Below are positions 32,376 to 37,540 of a stretch of DNA of 37,540 bases, piece by piece (positions within the stretch are counted from its first letter, which is position 1; each line of letters starts with the position of its first letter). Below the pieces are notes generated by a model. It worked only from the letters and a program-made list of their open reading frames with translations, did no database searches and had not been told where the DNA came from. Source of the DNA: Prevotellaceae bacterium UBA6417 (GTDB lineage: Bacteria; Bacteroidota; Bacteroidia; Bacteroidales; Bacteroidaceae); NCBI GenBank assembly GCA_002439755.1, contig DJPH01000032.1, positions 1 through 37,540 on the forward strand, written 5' to 3'. The translations under genes and the position numbers were made by a program.

Positions 32376-33308
32376 TTGAAAGGAATCGTCATCAAAAACA
32401 CGGGAAGCTGGTATGAAGTACGCACTGAAGACGGCACATCCGTACCATGCAAGATAAAAGGCAAATTCCGCTTGCAGGGAATACGCAGCACCAACCCCAT
32501 CGCGGTAGGCGATTGCGTGGCCATCGAAAAGAACAACGAAGGGACAGCCTTTATCACCGAAATCGAAGCACGCCGTAATTATATAATAAGGAAAGCCTCC
32601 AATCTGTCCAAGCAAAGCCACATCCTGGCTGCCAACATCGACCAGGCGCTTCTTGTTGTCACCTTGCACCACCCTGAAACATCAACGAAATTCATTGACC
32701 GCTTCCTGGCTACAGCCGAAGCCTACCGGATACCTGTCATCCTGCTCTTCAACAAGTCTGACCTGTATACAGAACAGGACCGCAAAGAGGCCGATAGTCT
32801 TTCCCATCTTTATGCATCCATGCACTATACTTGTCTTATTGTTTCAGTAAAAGAGAGGCAGGGCTTGGAGCCACTCCCCTCATTGCTGCGCGGAAAGACT
32901 ACATTGCTGGCAGGCCATTCAGGAGTGGGCAAATCGGCATTGCTCAACTTCCTTATCCCCGATGCCGATGTCCGCACGGCCCCCATTTCGGAAGCCCACG
33001 ATGCGGGAATGCACACAACAACATTCAGCGAGCTTTTTGAACTGCCTTTCGGTGGGGCTTTGATTGACATTCCCGGCGTGAAAGGATTTGGCACATTCGA
33101 TTTTGAGAAGCACGAAGTCTCTCATTATTTTAGGGATATATTCAGTGTGGGGCACGACTGCCGCTATTCCGACTGCACACATACCGGAGAACCCGGGTGC
33201 GCTGTCGCTCAAGCTGTCGAGGCACACAGAATAGCTGCCTCACGCTATCAATCCTATCTGAGCATGCTGGGCGATAAGGACGAAGCCAAGTATAGGGAAA
33301 GCCAATAA
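32376..33308 (+). CDS. rsgA: Small ribosomal subunit biogenesis GTPase RsgA (TTG start)
   Basis: 310 residues starting at a TTG at 32376. The encoded start KGIVIKNTGSWYEVRTEDG is the conserved OB-fold opening and no ATG fits. It is a circularly permuted GTPase, shown by motif order: G4 NKSD (about residue 129) before the P-loop GHSGVGKS, then G3 DIPG. The C-terminal zinc knuckle is CRYSDCTHTGEPGC. RsgA checks the decoding centre of the maturing 30S subunit. It pairs functionally with frr upstream (ribosome cycle) and is convergent with porT, 3 bp apart. Confidence 0.96.
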   Translation: MKGIVIKNTGSWYEVRTEDGTSVPCKIKGKFRLQGIRSTNPIAVGDCVAIEKNNEGTAFITEIEARRNYIIRKASNLSKQSHILAANIDQALLVVTLHHPETSTKFIDRFLATAEAYRIPVILLFNKSDLYTEQDRKEADSLSHLYASMHYTCLIVSVKERQGLEPLPSLLRGKTTLLAGHSGVGKSALLNFLIPDADVRTAPISEAHDAGMHTTTFSELFELPFGGALIDIPGVKGFGTFDFEKHEVSHYFRDIFSVGHDCRYSDCTHTGEPGCAVAQAVEAHRIAASRYQSYLSMLGDKDEAKYRESQ

Positions 33309-33311
33309 CGC

Positions 33312-34058
33312 TTATTCAAAATATAAGGTCAGCACAATCATGTTTGTCCGCGCATTGTCTATAGAGCGTGTGAATATCTCTTTCGTCTTATCCTGCAAGT
33401 CCTTGCGGTTCTTTTCCAATATATTGTTTAGCCCGAAGCAGAATTTCAACTCAGGTATTAGCTTGAAGAACGGCAGGTAGTAGTCACAGCCGAAGCCAAT
33501 CTCGAAAAAACTGTTGAAAGGTTTCAGTTTGATATACTGGTCGTTCTTCGTGGTCAGGTCATACATCAGATTAATGCCGGCCATAAAGTAGGGACGGTAA
33601 TTGTTGAATCTCGGAGCACTGAACTTTATGTCAAATGGAAAAGAGATATACGTTGACTTGACATCCTGGAAAACCCTTTCATCGTTCTTCTGGTTGCGAA
33701 AGGCCACATGCTTAGTGCCGAAATGCATAGTTGGCAGGATGCGTAGTCCGATGTGCTTATGCAGCCTCCATTCGCCCAGTATGCCCACAGTGAACCCCGG
33801 GTCAAAACGGTTGTTGCTGGCAAGCCATTGATCGCCGGTTTCAGGGTCGGTCAATCCGTTGTTCTTCAGATGCAGACTTTCGTTGTGCAAACCTATCATG
33901 AACCCGTAATGGAACTTGCGCAAGTCGATATAAGGCCTGTTTTGTAATTTCAGCTCCTGTCCCAATGCCTCTCCGGCCGTCAGGCAGGTGAAGAGCAGTG
34001 CAAGCGACCACCACTTTCTCAAGAAATGTAATGTTGAAGTTACCATATATACATTCAT
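33312..34058 (-). CDS. porT: PorT-family outer-membrane barrel (type IX secretion component)
   Basis: 248 residues; starts at ATG 34058 or 34046. A signal peptide (WWSLALLFTCLTAGEALG) precedes QNRPYIDLRKFHYGFMIGLHNESLHLKNNG, which resembles the PorT N-terminus with the RPYxDLRxxHxGxxxG pattern. Alternating hydrophobic/aromatic strands (IGLRILPTMHFGTKHVAF, YISFPFDIKFSAPRFNNYRPYFMAGINL) and the terminal MIVLTLYFE suit an eight-stranded outer-membrane beta-barrel. In Porphyromonas gingivalis PorT is required for the type IX secretion system. No other por/gld gene is in the window, but these genes are usually scattered. A generic PorT-like family member without a secretion role is an alternative. 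No consensus promoter is seen. Confidence 0.8.
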   Translation of the reverse strand: MNVYMVTSTLHFLRKWWSLALLFTCLTAGEALGQELKLQNRPYIDLRKFHYGFMIGLHNESLHLKNNGLTDPETGDQWLASNNRFDPGFTVGILGEWRLHKHIGLRILPTMHFGTKHVAFRNQKNDERVFQDVKSTYISFPFDIKFSAPRFNNYRPYFMAGINLMYDLTTKNDQYIKLKPFNSFFEIGFGCDYYLPFFKLIPELKFCFGLNNILEKNRKDLQDKTKEIFTRSIDNARTNMIVLTLYFE

Positions 34059-34152
34059 AACGGCGTTCTTCCGTTTTTATTATTCTATGAAAGCCGAAAT
34101 TCAAATCAGTCTTTCGTTTCACGGCTTCGCGGCTAAAAACTTCATGAATTTC

Positions 34153-34183
34153 TTTGGCCTTTGCTCAACTTGCATTACCTTTG
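34153..34183 (+). promoter_or_regulatory. Perfect consensus promoter for the ferredoxin gene
   Basis: TTTG at 34153-34156, exactly 19 bp, then TACCTTTG at 34176-34183. The predicted start near 34190 gives a leader of about 25 nt to the ATG at 34215. Both elements match the consensus, so high expression is likely. Confidence 0.85.
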
Positions 34184-34214
34184 CAGCGGTTTAACTTATA
34201 AAAGAAATTGAATT

Positions 34215-34385
34215 ATGGCTTATGTAATTGGAAACGATTGTGTCGCTTGTGGCACATGCATCGGAGAATGTCCCGTCGGAGCAATCTCAGAAGGTGAAAT
34301 CTATGTGATAGATCCCAATACCTGTGTAGATTGCGGCACATGTGCAGATGTTTGCCCTTCAGGTGCAATATCTCCGGGCGCATAA
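34215..34385 (+). CDS. 2[4Fe-4S] ferredoxin (56 aa)
   Basis: 56 residues, too short for ordinary ORF cutoffs. There are two clostridial-type cluster motifs: CVACGTCIGECP (Cys9, 12, 15, 19) and CVDCGTCADVCP (Cys37, 40, 43, 47). The two halves show the internal duplication of this family, with CPVGAIS and CPSGAIS after the clusters. It is a small soluble electron carrier for low-potential redox enzymes such as pyruvate:ferredoxin oxidoreductase, the main use in anaerobic Bacteroidales. A perfect promoter upstream and a strong hairpin downstream make it a monocistronic, probably abundant, transcript. Confidence 0.97.
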   Translation: MAYVIGNDCVACGTCIGECPVGAISEGEIYVIDPNTCVDCGTCADVCPSGAISPGA

Positions 34386-34406
34386 CCCTTGGTTTTAACG
34401 CAAGAA

Positions 34407-34446
34407 AAGGGCGGGAGAGAAGCTTCAATGCTTTTCTCCCGCCCTT
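34407..34446. terminator. Strong hairpin after the ferredoxin gene
   Basis: AAGGGCGGGAGAGAAGC (34407-34423) pairs with GCTTTTCTCCCGCCCTT (34430-34446) with one G-U pair and a 6-nt loop. The arms are flanked by A-rich sequence on the left and are T-rich in the right arm. It fits a terminator of the ferredoxin transcript, although the downstream T-run is weak. Confidence 0.75.
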
Positions 34447-34533
34447 GCGCATGATATTCTTGCCGGAATCTTTTTGCTTAATGGCAGAAAAACCAATAAA
34501 AACTCCGAGTTATTAGAGTTTTATTGAGAAAAG

Positions 34534-34565
34534 TTTGTGCGTATCAACAATTATCTTTAAATTTG
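34534..34565 (+). promoter_or_regulatory. Consensus promoter for the structured non-coding RNA
   Basis: TTTG at 34534-34537, a 20-bp spacer, then TAAATTTG at 34558-34565. The predicted start is near 34572. No ORF begins in the following 280 bp that would explain it. Confidence 0.8.
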
Positions 34566-34571
34566 CACTGA

Positions 34572-34856
34572 CTCGCAATTGGCCCGTTTGTATGGGATGG
34601 TGGGTTATTTACTGGTAAAGGACGTTTAAGTACGTTGAACTTCAGATCTCAAATCTCGCAAATTTGACAATCATCGGAAGGGAAATGGCAACAAAGACGT
34701 CTACAAAGTGAGTATTATATCTGCACTCAAAAGTTTTTGTGTGTAGTCGTGTAATATATCACGGCGTGGGCTATCTGTGTTGCTTATCCTCGATGATGGG
34801 CAATGCGAGAGCCTGAGACCTGGGATAGGCGGAACAAAGACTCCCACGTCTTTTTT
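34572..34856 (+). ncRNA. Candidate structured non-coding RNA with own promoter and terminator
   Basis: About 285 nt between a consensus promoter and a stem followed by TTTTTT, with no convincing ORF. The 3' part folds by eye into one long irregular hairpin. GGCGTGGG (34763-34770) pairs with CCCACGTC (34843-34850), CTATC (34771-34775) with GATAG (34824-34828), and TTGCTTATC (34780-34788) with GATGGGCAA (34795-34803), closing loop CTCGAT. An asymmetric bubble of about 20 nt lies on the 3' side. The 5' part has small hairpins (GTTTAA/TTGAAC near 34625; TCAAAT/ATTTGA near 34650-34668). A long hairpin with a one-sided bubble is reminiscent of 6S-type RNA. The Bacteroidetes 6S-Flavo and Bacteroidales-1 families are candidates; neither is confirmed. 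Confidence 0.65.
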
Positions 34857-34925
34857 AGTATCTATAAGTTTCAATATTAATTTCTGCTTATTCTTGGGTT
34901 GTCTTCAAGCATTACTTCTTTGTAG

Positions 34926-35611
34926 ATGAGAAAGCGTAAACAACAATTGTCAAGAAGTTACAAGAGACAGATTTTATCAGATATATTCTCTTTGTCGCAA
35001 AGAGACATTGATAATTTGTGCTTGAATTTAGGAGCTGTAGGAAAGAATGATAGATTATTTATGAAATCGAACAATCCCAACGATCCTAAAATGGCATTGA
35101 ATGCCTATGATAATGATTTGTATTTTTCAAACGGATACATATGCTCTTCAGTATTCCTTCTCGATATGATTCATTTTGGTAAATCATATCTGCGCAAAGA
35201 CAGTTACTTGTATCCAGCCCTCTTTTGTTTCAGGATGTTCCTTGAAATAATAATGAAATTGATAATAGTCAATTTGTCTATTTGTGATGAACAGAAAATT
35301 AAAGGCCATAATTTGACTAAAAATGGGAGATCATAAAGAATAACTACAATGAGCCATTTGAAGGCGATGAAGTAAAAGGCATTGAATCTATGATTAATGA
35401 GCTTAGCGAATTAGATTGTAATGGTGCAACTTTCCGCTATCCTAAAATCCTTAATGAAAAAGTGTGTAAAGGAAGCCGCACTATTAAAACAATGATAGGC
35501 GTGACATTTATAGATGTTGCAAATATAAAAGAAAAAATCCTTCAACTTTACAGATTCTTTGAGGGATTACATGAGAGTACAATTCATTACAATACAATGT
35601 TTTACTTATAA
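34926..35611 (+). pseudogene. Unknown protein gene broken by a -1 frameshift in an A-run
   Basis: Two open frames join end to end. The first (34926-35336) encodes 136 residues ending in KGHNLTKNGRS. In the -1 frame the sequence continues from 35321 as KWEIIKNNYNEPFEGDEVKGIES and runs to the stop at 35609-35611. Restoring one A in the run at 35319-35323 gives about 228 residues of uninterrupted protein (GHNLTKKWEIIKNN across the joint). The H-N/D-L-x-K-x-W pattern is similar to helical HEPN-type proteins, but I do not recognise the family. It is AT-rich with codon use unlike the core genes. No promoter consensus precedes it at a usable distance. Confidence 0.65.
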
Positions 35612-35620
35612 ATTATCATT

Positions 35621-36403
35621 ATGAAAAAATCAAAATTTATTATTGTCATTTTTATGGCTGTGCTATGTTGTGCATGTAATGGGGATAACAATGACGAAGA
35701 TCTCGATTCTGGAAGTGGTAACAAACACGATGTCGCTGTAACAGGTGACACAGTTGAAGTTGGGTGGACAACGGCGACCGTACTCGGATACATAAATCTC
35801 AATCAACTTCCACAGTCTGTCACTCAAAAACGAATGGGTATTGTTTATTGGGAAGCAGAAAGTTACACAGTAAAGGATATGGAGAACATAGAATATCTTA
35901 GTAGCTATGGTCACTGGGAAGGGACAAATTGTTTCTTTAAGAAGAATTGTTTAAGTGTGGAGTTAACGCGGCTTCTTCCATCAACGTCTTACTCATACCG
36001 GACATTCTTGATATCATCAGATGGTACATACTATTTTGGCGAAGAGATTAAAACGTTTGTAACGCAAGAAATGAAGCATAATGTTGTTGTGTCTACAGAT
36101 GTAACTCCACAATTAGTCCGCGGGACATTATATAGAGTAAATATAGCATTCAAAGTAGATATGTCTCTTTATCCAAAAAGTGAACAAAGTGAAATCCGTA
36201 GTGGAATTATTTTCAGTACAAATAGAGAAAGTATAGTGGACTATATGAATAATCGCGAAAACAAGTCAGATCTTAAAATATTCGATCAGCATTATGTCTC
36301 TGGTTCTTACAACGAATTAGTCTATTATGATACAAAAGCCTATTATACCTCTTTTACTTGTATCAATGGATCCTATATATTTGGTGAGATTAAGACCATA
36401 TAA
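35621..36403 (+). CDS. Lipoprotein with fibronectin type III-like repeats, surface-type signal
   Basis: 260 residues. The signal MKKSKFIIVIFMAVLCCAC gives a lipidated Cys19. It is followed by an acidic stretch (NGDNNDEDLDSGS) like the export signal that sends Bacteroidota lipoproteins to the cell surface. The body has two related segments, VGWTTATVLGYINL ... GIVYWEAE ... LTRLLPSTSYSYRTFLISSDGTYYFGEEIKTFVT and GTLYRVNIAFKVD ... GIIFSTNRE ... YYTSFTCINGSYIFGEIKTI. Each resembles an Ig/FnIII-like sandwich ending with the same tYYFGEIKT block, which suggests internal duplication. It starts 10 bp after the broken gene. The low GC content suggests horizontal origin. Function is unknown. Confidence 0.8.
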   Translation: MKKSKFIIVIFMAVLCCACNGDNNDEDLDSGSGNKHDVAVTGDTVEVGWTTATVLGYINLNQLPQSVTQKRMGIVYWEAESYTVKDMENIEYLSSYGHWEGTNCFFKKNCLSVELTRLLPSTSYSYRTFLISSDGTYYFGEEIKTFVTQEMKHNVVVSTDVTPQLVRGTLYRVNIAFKVDMSLYPKSEQSEIRSGIIFSTNRESIVDYMNNRENKSDLKIFDQHYVSGSYNELVYYDTKAYYTSFTCINGSYIFGEIKTI

Positions 36404-36470
36404 ACTTTAGCAATTAAGATACTTGGTATATAACGCCTTAGGCGATGATTCAAGGCTATAATACTAAAAA

Positions 36471-36524
36471 GCGCCATAAAGGAGCCAATATACAATCAAG
36501 AAGTTTGGATGTCCTCTATGGCGC
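36471..36524. repeat. 13-bp inverted repeat
   Basis: GCGCCATAAAGGA (36471-36483) and TCCTCTATGGCGC (36512-36524) are inverted copies with one mismatch and a 28-bp spacer. It could be a terminator of the lipoprotein transcript, or a pair of terminal repeats of a small mobile remnant. A run of eight T follows at 36549-36556. The related string TGTCCTCTATAACG recurs at 36758-36771 within the transposase remnant. Confidence 0.55.
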
Positions 36525-36734
36525 AACTATGTTAAATGCGTAGCATGTATTTTTTTTAGATTGTGCTAGTCTGCTTCGTCCACTACACGATTTCAGAAGT
36601 ATACTCCAGTTCGGGTTAAGCCAATTCATATGACAAGTGCAGATGAAGCATTCAGGCAATGCCACAAAATCTTTACCGTTTATGGAATACATGACGGTTT
36701 ATAGAAATAAAGGTCCCGTATTCTGAATTCTACG

Positions 36735-36932
36735 TTAGAAAAGGCTCAATTGCATAGTGTCCTCTATAACGTACGCGGTAAGTGCCTTGGGTTTGTTTTC
36801 AAAGAAACAGTATGCTCCCAAGGCAGAAATCAGATTCATTATGAAATTCGAGACAGACCTATGCCGTGAGTGCACTATCTGAGCTGTATTCTTCAACAAG
36901 TCATTGATTGTTTCAATGATATTTTTGTCGAG
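36735..36932 (-). pseudogene. C-terminal remnant of an IS982-family transposase
   Basis: On the minus strand 36932 to 36735 reads about 65 codons ending in TAA. The decoded peptide includes NIIETINDLLKNTAQIVHSR, then HRSVSNFIMNLISALGAY. The E-x-x-N-x-x-L-K ... H-S/T-RHRS ... NFxxNLxxxLxAY order is the end of IS982-type DDE transposases, with the last catalytic Glu in IIET. Upstream of 36932 the frame meets a stop and no further transposase can be followed, and no full ends are seen. It is a decayed insertion-sequence fragment. Confidence 0.75.
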
Positions 36933-36992
36933 TCAAACGATGACAAGGCTTTACTGACCTGTAGATTCCGCTAATCTGAATTTGCATAGGAA

Positions 36993-37041
36993 AAAGACAG
37001 GATGTCTACTCTCATAGGGAGTAACTCGAATACCTGTCTTT
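36993..37041 (+). terminator. Two-part hairpin with T-rich tail (terminator or small RNA)
   Basis: AAAGACAGG (36993-37001) pairs with CCTGTCTTT (37033-37041), followed by CTTTTC. Inside, TACTC (37007-37011) pairs with GAGTA (37019-37023). No gene on the plus strand ends just before it, so it may be the terminator of a lost gene or the end of a small RNA. Confidence 0.5.
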
Positions 37042-37158
37042 CTTTTCAGAAGCCATTTTGTGGATATGACAACCTTTTAGGAGGAAATCACAAGAAGTGT
37101 CTATTGATTCAGTTTATCAATCTAAAAACCGTCTATTAAAATCAGAAAAAGACAAGAT

Positions 37159-37312
37159 AGTAGATGAGAAGCTCCCAGATACTATCTGAGGGGGCTCCAC
37201 ATAGTATATATGAAGCTCCTATGTAGTATATAAGAAGCTCTGATGTTCTATATAAGAGTTTCTCATATTTAAAATGAGAGGTTGCCGTATAGTAGATCGT
37301 TGATGCCCGGAA
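37159..37312. repeat. Repeat array D: seven 22-bp AT-rich units
   Basis: Units begin at 37159, 37181, 37203, 37225, 37247, 37269 and 37291, exactly 22 bp apart. The typical pattern is AGTATATAAGAAGCTCnnATGT with drift. Unit junctions form short palindromes with differing arms: CAGATA-C-TATCTG at 37176-37188, and CTCAT ... ATGAG around 37262-37278. The design matches arrays A-C (short period, palindromic junctions, variable arms), although the sequence differs. It lies in the gene-free gap 36404-37441, which otherwise holds the IS982 remnant and hairpins. Confidence 0.8.
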
Positions 37313-37399
37313 GCTATGTACTCTTAGGTCAAGTTGCAAACGTTGCAGAAAAAATTGCAGAAAAAATCACCGACGCATCAAAAAAAACCGCATTTCCTT

Positions 37400-37429
37400 T
37401 TTGCAATTAAAAATAAAGCACTACTTTTG
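37400..37429 (+). promoter_or_regulatory. Promoter for the SRP RNA
   Basis: TTTG at 37400-37403, an 18-bp spacer, then TACTTTTG at 37422-37429. The predicted start lies near 37436-37442. Confidence 0.65.
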
Positions 37430-37441
37430 CAATCCGAAAAC

Positions 37442-37537
37442 GGGTAAGTGCTGTACGGCTAGCTCCCTTCGAATCCTCCAGGGCTTGACCGCAGCAAAGG
37501 TAGTTGGTTGTAGCGGCGCGATGTAAGTAGCTTGCCC
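37442..37537 (+). ncRNA. ffs: Signal recognition particle RNA (small SRP / 4.5S type), end of window
   Basis: A promoter is followed by GGGTAAG (37442-37448), which pairs with CTTGCCC (37531-37537), so the whole element is one long hairpin of about 96 nt. The apical part has CCAGGGCTTGACCGCAGCAA, matching the domain IV arrangement (CCAGG ... GCAGC) that binds Ffh. The 3' flank GGCGCGATGTAAGTAGCTTGCC parallels the E. coli 4.5S 3' side (GCCGGGATGTAGCTGGC). It guides Ffh-dependent cotranslational targeting to the membrane. The apical loop is not the usual GGAA tetraloop, so the call rests on overall architecture. The 3' end may extend past the window. Confidence 0.7.
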
Positions 37538-37540
37538 ACC

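Noticed and set aside
34572..34856. tmRNA or RNase P RNA
   Set aside because: There are no tRNA-like ends, no tag reading frame and no conserved RNase P core sequence. The fold is one long hairpin plus small stems.
35316..35326. Programmed -1 ribosomal frameshift
   Set aside because: The context is ACT AAA AAT with no X-XXY-YYZ slippery heptamer, and a P-site slip would pair AAA-reading tRNA with TAA. A simple indel is more likely.
34858..37440. Prophage, toxin-antitoxin or defence island
   Set aside because: No phage, toxin, nuclease or methylase genes were recognised. The only mobile trace is the IS982 fragment.
37442..37537. tRNA or riboswitch at the right edge
   Set aside because: There is no cloverleaf. 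The ends pair into one rod with an SRP domain IV-like tip, and nothing downstream is visible to regulate.

Overview
This window comes from a Bacteroidales genome, most likely a Prevotella-type organism. The evidence is the repeated Bacteroidota promoter pattern (TTTG, about 19-20 bp, TAnnTTTG), the absence of strong Shine-Dalgarno sequences, and the gene families: PorT, LptF-like permease, DUF1080 lipoprotein, KDO pathway, RibBA, and a short GlgB. Placement below order level is inference from overall resemblance.

Layout. The left edge holds the 5' end of a tRNA (probably Gly) with a perfect promoter, then a minus-strand pair: a metallophosphoesterase lipoprotein and an exported beta-rich protein. 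A 23-bp repeat array (A) separates these from a CocE/NonD hydrolase and hflX. nadK follows on the minus strand, divergent from a pdxJ-ispD-recG operon. An M23/LysM peptidase, a terminator and repeat array B lead into a five-gene plus-strand run: penicillin-binding protein 1A, kdsB, a secreted 14-repeat MORN protein, glgB and a polytopic membrane protein. That last gene overlaps tail-to-tail with a minus-strand run reading DUF1080/PHP-like lipoprotein, CPA2 antiporter, tcdA, AddA/RecB-like helicase-nuclease. A hexuronate-type MFS transporter diverges from this run and is followed by repeat array C. Then come lptF-like/ribBA on the minus strand, tRNA-Met with terminator, frr, rsgA, porT, and a 56-residue two-cluster ferredoxin that lies below the usual ORF-length cutoff.

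The right end (about 34.5-37.5 kb) is different. It holds a structured non-coding RNA with its own consensus promoter and terminator, an AT-rich accessory stretch (a frameshifted unknown gene, a surface-type lipoprotein, a decayed IS982-family transposase end, several hairpins), a fourth tandem array (D, 22-bp period), and what I read as the SRP RNA at the window edge.

The most novel signal is the family of short tandem arrays. A, B and C share a 23-bp module built around a TGTACA core. Each core is flanked by interchangeable six-base words (TGTTTC/GAAACA, TGCGAT/ATCGCA, TAGTGA/TCACTA) that make perfect or mixed palindromes. They sit in divergent, tandem and convergent intergenic gaps alike. 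D has the same architecture with a different sequence. Function is unknown. The structured RNA at 34.57-34.86 kb is the second strongest target. Most coding content is conserved housekeeping: cell envelope, cofactor synthesis, DNA repair and translation.
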